From Lophius americanus (lineage: Eukaryota > Chordata > Actinopteri > Lophiiformes > Lophiidae), in NCBI GenBank assembly GCA_037951165.1, contig JBBDHG010000028.1, forward strand, positions 8,440,001-8,504,000: a stretch of 64,000 nucleotides of DNA, in the 5' to 3' direction. A program made the translations under genes and the position numbers. Below are positions 62,901 to 64,000 of this stretch, one piece after another; the first letter of the stretch is position 1; every line of letters starts with the position of its first letter. The notes under the pieces were generated by a model. The model saw only the letters and a program-made list of their open reading frames with translations, ran no database searches and had not been told where the DNA came from.

Positions 62901-63620
62901 GTCAGTGTCCCGGGACCCCCTGGTCCTCCTGGTGCACCTGGACTTCCTGGGCTCACCTCTGGGGTAATTAGTACCATAGTATTGTAATAATCGTCTGACT
63001 GTGCAGAGTTTTTCTCATGCCCTATTCACATAGATTCAAATTGGATGTCATTTTAGAGAAAGTATAATTATGTGAAACCAGAAGGGAAAGCCGTCGACAC
63101 CAAAATATTTTGATGTCCTGTCCTTTGGAATTTACAACCAAATGTTAAATATCTCCCTGAAAAGAAGAGAAAAAAAGGATGGTCTAGTTGACTAGTTGAT
63201 TATAAGTATTGTTTTGAATTTTACAAGAGAATATTAACACTGAATTCTATTGCTTAGTATTATGAAAATAATTACATAACATTTTAGACATTATTTCATT
63301 CTTTATAAATGGTACAATATCACCATAACAACATTAGTTCACACACATTTTGTTTTACCTGAGGTATTTCTCCTTTTTAATCCAGAAGGTGCTTCTGCCT
63401 AGAGTCAGACCTTTTCCATGCGAATGGAGCGCAACCAGTTATAAGATTTACTTTCAACAAAAATGTTAAATGCTGTATTTGTTTTCAACAGGTTACAGTT
63501 TTGAGGTCATATGATACAATGATTGCCACAGCCAGGCGGCAGACAGAGGGCAGCCTCATCTACATCATAGACAACGCTGACCTCTATCTGCGAGTACGGA
63601 ACGGACTGCGCCAAGTCATG
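10417..63620 (+). CDS. col18a1: collagen type XVIII alpha 1 chain, medium/long form, 3'-truncated by window edge (36 exons joined)
   Basis: Basement-membrane heparan sulfate proteoglycan collagen. The visible 1517 codons give, in order: signal peptide (residues 1-24), mucin-like acidic region (25-379), frizzled cysteine-rich module (380-489), TSPN/laminin-G-like domain (about 497-705), linker, interrupted Gly-X-Y helix (about 754-1474), and the start of NC1. The order Fz-TSPN-interrupted collagen is the architecture known for type XVIII. Type XV, its close relative, lacks Fz in mammals. Diagnostic matches by memory of the family are the TSPN stretch around YVFGPDANTGQLAR, the two DMEGSG interruptions, GYDGRQGPPGPPGPPG, and the NC1 start LYLRVRNGLRQV. 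All 36 exons have AG acceptors and GT donors and compatible phases, with no stop or frameshift, so the gene looks intact. The C-terminal hinge and endostatin are beyond position 64000. Which teleost paralog (a or b) cannot be told from the sequence alone. The span includes introns. Confidence 0.95.
11489..11494 (+). promoter_or_regulatory. col18a1: predicted alternative splice donor for a medium (Fz-less) isoform
   Basis: Inside exon 1 the sequence GCTGCAG|GTAGGT matches the donor consensus better than the downstream GTAATC donor. Cutting after 11488 leaves 1072 coding bases, phase 1, the same phase as the normal donor. Joining to 23453 therefore stays in frame (GCA-GAA-GAA) and removes 139 codons containing the whole Fz module. 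Mammals make a medium isoform lacking Fz by alternative splicing in the corresponding exon. Use of the site here is inferred. Confidence 0.6.
11554..11883 (+). other. col18a1: frizzled cysteine-rich domain (Fz/CRD) coding segment
   Basis: The segment runs from the first to the last Fz cysteine (residues 380-489) and contains all ten conserved cysteines. In mammals only the long collagen XVIII isoform has this module. A proteolytic fragment carrying it is reported to dampen Wnt signalling. The intact cysteine set suggests the fold is kept here. Confidence 0.9.
11913..11955 (+). other. intronic hairpin just downstream of the Fz exon donor
   Basis: CTGGTTCAAATGAAT (11913-11927) pairs with ATTCATTTTGAACCAG (11940-11955): 15 base pairs with one bulged T and a 12-nt loop. 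It begins 8 nt after the GT of the donor at 11906. It could affect donor choice; that role is inference. Confidence 0.7.
12056..12061 (+). terminator. possible intronic polyadenylation signal AATAAA
   Basis: A canonical AATAAA lies 150 nt past the exon 1 donor, with a GT-containing stretch near 12102-12110. If the donor were skipped, the frame would end at 11925 and this signal could give a transcript for a secreted 502-residue protein ending after Fz. It may equally be a chance hexamer in AT-rich DNA. Confidence 0.3.
12179..12214. repeat. CA microsatellite
   Basis: Two CA runs split by TAAAAA, 270 bp after the exon 1 donor. Confidence 0.9.
14040..14530 (-). repeat. repeat family A copy 6
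   Basis: Reverse orientation, with GGGCCTATGCAGTC, CCCCGACAGCAGTGATATAT and TTATGCACCAACTTTGGACT. Near full length. Confidence 0.75.
16495..17100 (+). mobile_element. 3' end of an L2/Maui-like non-LTR retrotransposon (decayed)
   Basis: Translation gives reverse-transcriptase C-terminal hallmarks: SRLDYCNVLL, then RKRKHITPVLHSLHWP, then APPYLKELL and RAFCSAAPRLWNALPDHLR. There is an in-frame stop near 16620 and a missing block between HWP and APPYL. The copy ends in an (ATT)n-type tail after AAATGTATTATT, as expected for 5'-truncated L2-clade insertions. It is not functional. Confidence 0.85.
18000..18600 (+). repeat. repeat family A copy 7
   Basis: Near full length with an internal duplication of the CATATGAAT / TTTTACTCAC section. 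Confidence 0.75.
20429..20480. repeat. perfect 25-bp inverted repeat with 2-nt spacer
   Basis: The arm at 20429-20453 is the exact reverse complement of 20456-20480, separated only by CC. A further matched pair, AAACCAAA (20403-20410) and TTTGGTTT (20482-20489), flanks it. Confidence 0.95.
20547..20592. repeat. 15-bp inverted repeat with 16-nt loop
   Basis: TTTTAACTAGAACAA (20547-20561) and TTGTTCTAGTTAAAA (20578-20592) are exact reverse complements. Confidence 0.9.
20900..21290 (+). repeat. repeat family A copy 8
   Basis: ACAGTAGGGGGAGATTTTCT through GGGGACAACAGCATATGCCT. Confidence 0.75.
22345..23190. repeat. tandem array of a ~200-bp teleost repeat
   Basis: About four diverged copies, each with AAGTACATTTACTCAAGTAC, a TTTGAGGTACTTGTACTT-like segment, ACTCCATTACATTT and AGTTACTA. 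Copies follow one another directly, ending 260 bp before the TSPN exon acceptor. Confidence 0.75.
23453..23994 (+). CDS. col18a1: col18a1 exon 2: TSPN / laminin-G-like domain
   Basis: Phase 1 in, phase 0 out; acceptor TTGACAG|AAGAAAG, donor CTG|GTAGGT. It encodes residues 497-677: EESGVTLLQLIGDPPP, then YVFGPDANTGQ, SPFYRDFALIFN, a beta-rich VKLSGVEGGKQNVILFYTEP segment, and GAGIFVGQAGGADLDKF. This is the thrombospondin-N-like globule at the N-terminus of the type XV/XVIII family. It resembles type XVIII more than XV, notably in GYVFGPDAN and GQAGGADLDKF. The open frame extends upstream to an ATG at 23290, but the phase-matched acceptor makes 23453 the exon start. Confidence 0.95.
23995..26776 (+). 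other. col18a1 intron 2
   Basis: 2.8 kb between the two TSPN exons. No gene, no clear mobile element and no long tandem repeat seen. Confidence 0.7.
26777..26860 (+). CDS. col18a1: col18a1 exon 3: end of TSPN and acidic tail
   Basis: 28 codons, phase 0 on both sides (GCCACAG| and |GTGAGT). The product GVIGELRVVGDPN closes the TSPN fold, followed by a cysteine and the acidic run EEEEDDSD, as in the family (residues 678-705). Confidence 0.95.
27266..28238 (-). mobile_element. Tc1/mariner-like transposon remnant with broken transposase
   Basis: On the minus strand, 27376-27620 reads ENLWWHLKRAAAACKPRKIT and ...EEWAKIPHGYSQKLL, the C-terminal signature of Tc1 transposases (usually NPIENLWW...EEWAKIP). 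Further upstream on that strand, near 27640-27735, is a MLWGLFASSDTG-like block. A stop codon interrupts the catalytic-region segment, and the block between these motifs is shortened. The ends share ATTATTCAA / TTGAATAAT-type sequence, suggesting terminal repeats. The outer limits are approximate. Confidence 0.8.
29745..29860 (-). repeat. repeat family A copy 9 (right end)
   Basis: AACTAGGCCTACGGTTTCAT and CCCCGACAGCAAGTATATAT, reverse orientation. Confidence 0.75.
30679..30750 (+). CDS. col18a1: col18a1 exon 4: Ser-Gly linker
   Basis: 24 codons, phase 0 (CTCCTCAG| and |GTATGA), residues 706-729. ASGEGSGNEETG holds Ser-Gly pairs in acidic context, the position of a known glycosaminoglycan attachment site in type XVIII. 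Confidence 0.9.
32230..32312. repeat. imperfect trinucleotide repeat
   Basis: TACTAC/ACTACT-type tract with variants. It yields the poly-Leu and poly-Ser open frames seen on the two strands. Confidence 0.85.
32740..33160 (+). repeat. repeat family A copy 10
   Basis: Near full length: GACGACGGACGCAGTC left part, TTAATGCGATAACTCC, and a GGGGACAGCGTAGGCTTAGT right end. Confidence 0.78.
33306..33402 (+). mobile_element. LINE/SINE 3' tail fragment with ATTG repeat
   Basis: GCACCTTGAGACAGCTTTTG, then GGCACTATATAAATAAATAT and (TGAT)n: a very common teleost retroelement tail. 5' part missing. Confidence 0.6.
34165..34700 (+). repeat. repeat family A copy 11 (best copy)
   Basis: About 530 bp: CATGCCTGCGTCCCCTAACG, TTAATGCAATAACTCAAAAA, CTGACACTAGGGGGAGC and the AAAGACAGCATAGGCCTAGT end. 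Confidence 0.8.
35976..36048 (+). CDS. col18a1: col18a1 exon 5: Pro-rich linker
   Basis: Phase 0 in, phase 1 out (CATGCAG| and ACAG|GTGAGT). It encodes TTPPSSRPIQQPPLNRNEK and a short tail (residues 730-753), a non-collagenous spacer before the first triple helix. Confidence 0.85.
36049..38754 (+). other. col18a1 intron 5
   Basis: Half of it is a 1.3-kb non-autonomous hAT-like element (37175-38495). The remainder shows nothing recognisable. Confidence 0.7.
37175..38495. mobile_element. probable non-autonomous hAT element
   Basis: The left end AAGGACTTCACTATTTGG and the reverse complement of the right end TAGAGCTGCACTATC resemble the hAT terminal consensus CAGGGCTGCACGATTTG. Internal sequence near both ends is rich in CGATATTGCGAT-type motifs common in these elements. 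Flanks CTACCTAT and CTATCTAC match at 6 of 8 positions, compatible with an aged duplication. No transposase frame seen. Confidence 0.6.
38755..38885 (+). CDS. col18a1: col18a1 exon 6: first Gly-X-Y block
   Basis: Phase 1 in, phase 0 out. The split glycine joins to GPGRANGEKGDRGERG and further triplets, then a Ser-rich break GSGSSSRGG (residues 754-797). Donor AAG|GTTTGG is weak but phase-correct. Confidence 0.92.
39866..39892 (+). CDS. col18a1: col18a1 exon 7: 27-nt Gly-X-Y exon
   Basis: Three triplets, GGPGEKGAK (residues 798-806), between TTTTCAG| and |GTAAGT. The 27-nt length is a common collagen exon unit. Confidence 0.9.
41040..41262 (+). repeat. common teleost interspersed repeat
   Basis: Contains the familiar order TCCAAAAACATGC, GGTGACGCTGAATTGCC, AATGAACTGGCGACT, CTCTCGCTCAATGTCAGCTG, GGATAGGCTTCAGCCCC and GAACATGATAAGTGGATAAT, seen in many fish genomes. 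Its class is not assigned here. Confidence 0.65.
41707..41910 (+). CDS. col18a1: col18a1 exon 8: collagenous block with Cys-bearing interruption
   Basis: 68 codons (residues 807-874), phase 0. Gly-X-Y on both sides of a non-helical stretch containing ACKDSSAACPLG. Mammalian COL18A1 has a two-cysteine interruption at about this place. Acceptor TTTCTCAAG|GGT; donor CCA|GTTAGT. An internal GTGAGA after 41793 could act as a cryptic donor, but the whole exon stays in frame. Confidence 0.9.
42061..42087 (+). CDS. col18a1: col18a1 exon 9: 27-nt Gly-X-Y exon
   Basis: GDTGENGTN (residues 875-883), phase 0, CTCATAG| and |GTAAGA. It continues the helix without a break. Confidence 0.9.
42221..42283 (+). 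CDS. col18a1: col18a1 exon 10: 63-nt Gly-X-Y exon
   Basis: GLEGPPGFPGTPGDPGFKG and EK (residues 884-904), phase 0. Close to the GFPGTPGDVGPKG helix of the mammalian protein. Confidence 0.93.
42375..42452 (+). CDS. col18a1: col18a1 exon 11: Gly-X-Y exon
   Basis: 26 codons (905-930), GDHGEGPPGPRGPPGPPGPP continuing to GPGIRS. One imperfection (GEG) precedes a proline-rich run. The helix ends at IRS before the next interruption. Confidence 0.93.
42565..42615 (+). CDS. col18a1: col18a1 exon 12: DMEGSG interruption
   Basis: 17 codons (931-947), TFLDMEGSGIQDMESIR, phase 0. This non-collagenous interruption carries an acidic Ser-Gly glycosaminoglycan attachment motif and matches the mammalian TFIDMEGSG site. 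Confidence 0.95.
42756..42878 (+). CDS. col18a1: col18a1 exon 13: Gly-X-Y with interruption
   Basis: 41 codons (948-988): GLPGAPGPPGPPGLPGP, the non-helical VTVGTASSSGAF, then GPPGKDGPPGQP. Phase 0; donor CCT|GTAGGT. Confidence 0.93.
42996..43058 (+). CDS. col18a1: col18a1 exon 14: 63-nt Gly-X-Y exon
   Basis: Seven perfect triplets, GLPGLPGTDGKPGTSGTKG and EK (989-1009), between CTTTAG| and |GTAACT. Confidence 0.93.
43893..43971. repeat. short direct duplication
   Basis: AAGTAAGAAGGAGGAGATAT occurs twice, with an ATATCATA-rich spacer between. Intron 14. Confidence 0.8.
44105..44149 (+). CDS. col18a1: col18a1 exon 15: 45-nt Gly-X-Y exon
   Basis: GDSGELGYQGPTGPK (1010-1024), phase 0, CACCAG| and |GTACGT. 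Confidence 0.93.
44714..44845 (+). CDS. col18a1: col18a1 exon 16: Gly-X-Y block with RGD
   Basis: 44 codons (1025-1068). It starts GDRGDPGLPG, so it contains an Arg-Gly-Asp (1027-1029), and ends in a proline-rich run then SYRVGF, the beginning of an interruption. Phase 0. Confidence 0.93.
44947..45006 (+). CDS. col18a1: col18a1 exon 17: DDMEGSG interruption
   Basis: 20 codons (1069-1088), DDMEGSGVGRPGLRGSEGKQ. This is the second DMEGSG-type glycosaminoglycan site, matching the mammalian GFDDMEGSG. The acceptor is the less usual TTTAAAG|. Confidence 0.93.
45119..45272. repeat. degenerate minisatellite
   Basis: Seven or so diverged units of about 20 bp around GAATCAGTGGGAGGAGTCTG. Confidence 0.75.
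45647..45673 (+). CDS. col18a1: col18a1 exon 18: 27-nt Gly-X-Y exon
   Basis: GPPGLPGLP (1089-1097), phase 0, strong pyrimidine tract and |GTGAGT donor. Confidence 0.92.
46124..46222 (+). CDS. col18a1: col18a1 exon 19: 99-nt Gly-X-Y exon
   Basis: Eleven perfect triplets (1098-1130) from GKPGFPGIPGPKG to GFPGPQ, between TTGCAG| and |GTAAAA. Confidence 0.94.
46323..46834. mobile_element. non-autonomous hAT element with 8-bp target site duplication
   Basis: 512 bp bounded by inverted ends CAGTGTTTCTCATCTGG and (reverse complement of the right end) CAGTGATTCTCAACTGG. It is flanked on both sides by the perfect 8-bp duplication CTCTGAAC (46315-46322 and 46835-46842). End sequence and 8-bp duplication are hAT hallmarks. 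There is no transposase frame. It sits in intron 19. Confidence 0.88.
47207..47545 (+). mobile_element. tRNA-Arg-derived SINE
   Basis: 47211-47282 is close to tRNA-Arg(TCG): GTGGCCGATTGGCTAAGGCG, anticodon stem TCTGA/TCAGA with loop CTTTGGA, and a degraded B box. The acceptor stem is mispaired and the anticodon altered, so it is not a working tRNA. The following body (GGTCATTGGGTCCTTTAGCA..., ATGGGTTTAATGCAGAGAAC) and the ATAAATAAAGG...ATTATTATT tail are typical of teleost SINEs. Confidence 0.75.
47640..47755. repeat. ATTCTGACTTTATTCTCAG-type repeat patch
   Basis: Repeated GATTCTGACTTTATTCTCAG units followed by a palindromic ATTCTGACTTTTAAAGTCAG segment. Confidence 0.7.
48553..48588 (+). CDS. 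col18a1: col18a1 exon 20: 36-nt Gly-X-Y exon
   Basis: GTKGAGGDRGER (1131-1142). The acceptor TTTTGAAG| is weak, but Gly-X-Y register, phase and |GTGAGT donor support it. Confidence 0.87.
48713..48802 (+). CDS. col18a1: col18a1 exon 21: Gly-X-Y then interruption
   Basis: 30 codons (1143-1172): GEPGRDGIGLPGPPGQAG and so on, ending IIYRTLGS, comparable to the PVVYVSEQDGS interruption of the mammalian chain. Phase 0. Confidence 0.93.
48949..48984 (+). CDS. col18a1: col18a1 exon 22: non-collagenous interruption
   Basis: HLEGITGGTGTE (1173-1184), TGTCACAG| and |GTTTGT, phase 0. It is not Gly-X-Y and is placed by position, phase and splice signals, so it is less certain than its neighbours. Confidence 0.75.
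49263..49735. mobile_element. possible non-autonomous DNA transposon
   Basis: Left side TTTACACTGTAGGAGAAATC and right side ATCTGAATTG...GGCAGTGTGAAGGTAGCC look like inverted ends of a frequent teleost element. The interior has repeated AATCGGATCT / AATCTGAT-type motifs. Ends and duplication are not resolved. Confidence 0.45.
50472..50507 (+). CDS. col18a1: col18a1 exon 23: 36-nt Gly-X-Y exon
   Basis: GGPGLPGQAGFP (1185-1196), phase 0, GAACAG| and |GTAAGT. Confidence 0.92.
51181..51206. repeat. ATT microsatellite
   Basis: Eight ATT units, intron 23. Confidence 0.9.
52894..52953 (+). CDS. col18a1: col18a1 exon 24: Gly-X-Y exon with RGD
   Basis: GPVGPKGDRGDPGPAGYSIK (1197-1216). Contains a second Arg-Gly-Asp (1205-1207). 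Strong acceptor CTTCAG| and donor |GTAAAG. Confidence 0.93.
53036..53113 (+). CDS. col18a1: col18a1 exon 25: helix break
   Basis: 26 codons (1217-1242): GEKGEPGLVIGPDGNLMSLD then GLTGVK, resembling the mammalian GEKGEPGSIFSPDGG interruption. Phase 0. Confidence 0.93.
53214..53249 (+). CDS. col18a1: col18a1 exon 26: 36-nt Gly-X-Y exon
   Basis: GDRGPPGPVGPH (1243-1254), CTGCAG| and |GTAAGT. Confidence 0.93.
53250..54580 (+). other. col18a1 introns 26 and 27
   Basis: Intron 26 shows no recognised feature. Intron 27 has a family B fragment (54430-54475). Confidence 0.6.
54126..54179 (+). CDS. col18a1: col18a1 exon 27: 54-nt Gly-X-Y exon
   Basis: GQYGPAGIKGEIGMPGRP (1255-1272), nearly the mammalian GPYGRPGYKGEIGFPGRP. 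54 nt is the ancestral fibrillar-collagen exon unit. Confidence 0.95.
54581..54652 (+). CDS. col18a1: col18a1 exon 28: Gly-X-Y then interruption
   Basis: 24 codons (1273-1296): GRPGINGYKGEKGEP, as mammalian GRPGMNGLKGEKGEP, then SGGSGYGYP. Phase 0, donor |GTAAGT. Confidence 0.95.
55555..56000 (-). repeat. repeat family A copy 12
   Basis: Reverse copy with CTTCCCCGACAG, AGTGAGTAACATATGAAC and CATATGCACCAAAAATGGAC. Confidence 0.75.
56047..56083. repeat. 16-bp inverted repeat, one mismatch, 5-nt loop
   Basis: AATGTGTCTGACTTTT and AAAAGTCAAACACATT fold with one C-A mismatch around CTGGG. Confidence 0.85.
56639..56704 (+). CDS. col18a1: col18a1 exon 29: proline-rich Gly-X-Y
   Basis: 22 codons (1297-1318): GVPGPPGPPGPPGPP then ISLGRLD, entering an interruption. 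Phase 0, donor |GTGAGT. Confidence 0.93.
57285..57625 (-). repeat. repeat family A copy 13
   Basis: Reverse copy with CATCCCCGGTAGCAAATGTA and ATGCACCAAATTTGGACTAA. Confidence 0.75.
58144..58171 (+). CDS. col18a1: col18a1 exon 30: 28-nt interruption exon
   Basis: HYDLSRNYP plus one base (1319-1327), phase 0 in, phase 1 out, CTTACAG| and CCAG|GTATGA. It is tiny and non-helical, supported by compatible phase with both neighbours. Confidence 0.8.
58510..58563 (+). CDS. col18a1: col18a1 exon 31: short helix, NAGNAG acceptor
   Basis: Phase 1 in and out. With the first AG the product reads AVKGEKGEHGDPGLPGIS. The acceptor is TTGTAGCAG|, so splicing at the second AG (exon from 58513) stays in frame and drops one alanine. 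Confidence 0.88.
58925..59470 (-). repeat. repeat family A copy 14
   Basis: Reverse copy, with the left part (GAGTTATCGCGTTAACATGA) well kept and the right end missing. Confidence 0.7.
60162..60196 (+). CDS. col18a1: col18a1 exon 32: interruption exon
   Basis: Phase 1 in, phase 0 out: ARASNFDIYAFK (1346-1357), TTCCAG| and |GTAAAC. It matches the position of the mammalian QFPFDFLQLEAEM-type interruption. Confidence 0.85.
60279..60413 (+). CDS. col18a1: col18a1 exon 33: Gly-X-Y, NAGNAG acceptor
   Basis: 45 codons (1358-1402): QNELKGERGETGLQGEKGEP, an interruption GFYDPHFV, then GAKGPIGPPGQPGLP. Acceptor TACAGCAG|AAT allows two in-frame starts, 60279 or 60282, with or without one glutamine. 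Confidence 0.94.
60538..60688 (+). CDS. col18a1: col18a1 exon 34: Gly-X-Y
   Basis: Phase 0 in, phase 1 out (1403-1452). GPQGPQGPPGIGYDGRQGPP is nearly identical to the mammalian chain, then SPFPSHAAAGVF. Donor TTCC|GTGAGT. Confidence 0.95.
60689..63491 (+). other. col18a1 introns 34 and 35
   Basis: AT-rich, with a family B fragment near 62115-62165. No other recognised feature. Confidence 0.6.
62899..62963 (+). CDS. col18a1: col18a1 exon 35: last collagenous domain
   Basis: Phase 1 in, phase 0 out: VSVPGPPGPPGAPGLPGLTSG (1453-1474), matching mammalian ISVPGPPGPPG, the last short helix (COL1) before NC1. TTTACAG| and |GTAATT. Confidence 0.95.
63492..63620 (+). CDS. col18a1: col18a1 exon 36: start of NC1 association domain
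   Basis: 43 codons (1475-1517), CAACAG| and ATG|GTACGG. The segments GSLIYIIDNADLYLRVRNGL and RQVM correspond to the trimerisation region that precedes the protease-sensitive hinge and endostatin. The gene continues beyond the window. Confidence 0.93.
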
Positions 63621-64000
63621 GTACGGTGATGTTATCTATACCAGGGACAACAAAATGCATTAAATCACATATAGACCGCAGAGGACGCATTAAACATTAA
63701 GCCAGACTTACACTGTGAGATTCAAACTGGTTTCAGCCAAATGTTGAGCTTCACAACTGTCAGGCTGACTGTCAGGTTTAGTTGGGCATCGTTTGTTTCA
63801 GCATTGTACGGGTGTTCGTAAGGAACGATCAGCAGCTTCCGAATGACTGTCGAAAGCTGCTTATCGGCTAACGTCAGCACCCTCTTTTCTCACCTCGCCT
63901 GTGCCATGTGGCTTTATGGGCGTCATGAGTTGCCATGACGACATAATGGGCCATGTAGATTATAAGAAACAAGAAGTCATAATGTAGATGGTGAAGTTTG
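63621..64000 (+). other. start of col18a1 intron 36
   Basis: Intronic sequence after the donor ATG|GTACGG up to the window edge. The next exon (hinge) is not present. Confidence 0.7.

Noticed and set aside
10417..63620. Type XV collagen (col15a1) as the identity
   Set aside because: The frizzled module, the TSPN wording and the GYDGRQGPP and DMEGSG contexts fit type XVIII better than type XV.
1..64000. Microbial-type systems, CRISPR arrays, operons, or an endogenous virus
   Set aside because: None seen. Spliced gene structure and eukaryotic repeats throughout; no regularly spaced direct repeats with unique spacers and no viral polyprotein frames.

Overview
This window is vertebrate, almost certainly teleost fish, nuclear DNA. 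It is AT-rich, with long introns and abundant interspersed repeats of fish type: an L2/Maui-like LINE tail, a Tc1-like transposase remnant, non-autonomous hAT elements, a tRNA-derived SINE, CA and TA microsatellites, and a roughly 500-bp unclassified repeat family present about 14 times. One protein-coding gene is recognisable, on the + strand: collagen type XVIII alpha 1 (col18a1; teleosts can carry a and b paralogs and I cannot say which this is). The 5' end of the medium/long transcript unit is present. The gene runs off the right edge, so the rest of the NC1 trimerisation region, the hinge and endostatin lie outside the window.

Layout. Positions 1 to about 10,300 are upstream DNA with repeats and no supportable gene. 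The first coding exon (10417-11905) encodes a signal peptide, a long acidic and Ser/Thr/Gly-rich mucin-like N-terminal region, and a ten-cysteine frizzled (Fz) module. An 11.5-kb repeat-rich intron follows. The thrombospondin-N/laminin-G-like (TSPN) domain is encoded at 23453-23994 and 26777-26860. Two linker exons (30679-30750, 35976-36048) come next, then thirty-one small exons from 38755 to 62963 that encode interrupted Gly-X-Y triple helix. The last visible exon (63492-63620) starts the C-terminal NC1 association domain. I joined 36 exons by splice signals and reading phase. They give one uninterrupted frame of 4551 nt (1517 codons), and every junction phase agrees.

How the parts work together. 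Type XVIII collagen is a basement-membrane heparan sulfate proteoglycan. Here the Fz module is available for the Wnt-related role described for the long isoform, TSPN is the shared N-terminal globule, and three acidic Ser-Gly sites flank or interrupt the helix as likely glycosaminoglycan attachment points. The sequence predicts isoform control: a consensus donor inside the first exon, in the same phase as the normal donor, would remove exactly the Fz module. A hairpin and an AATAAA lie just past the normal donor. Two exons have tandem NAGNAG acceptors.

No microbial-type system, CRISPR array, operon or second gene was found. The main unexplained material is the dispersed repeat family, a nearly spacer-free perfect palindrome at 20429-20480, and an isolated 141-codon minus-strand ORF in intron 1. 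The short-isoform promoter and first exons were not recognised and probably lie upstream of the window.
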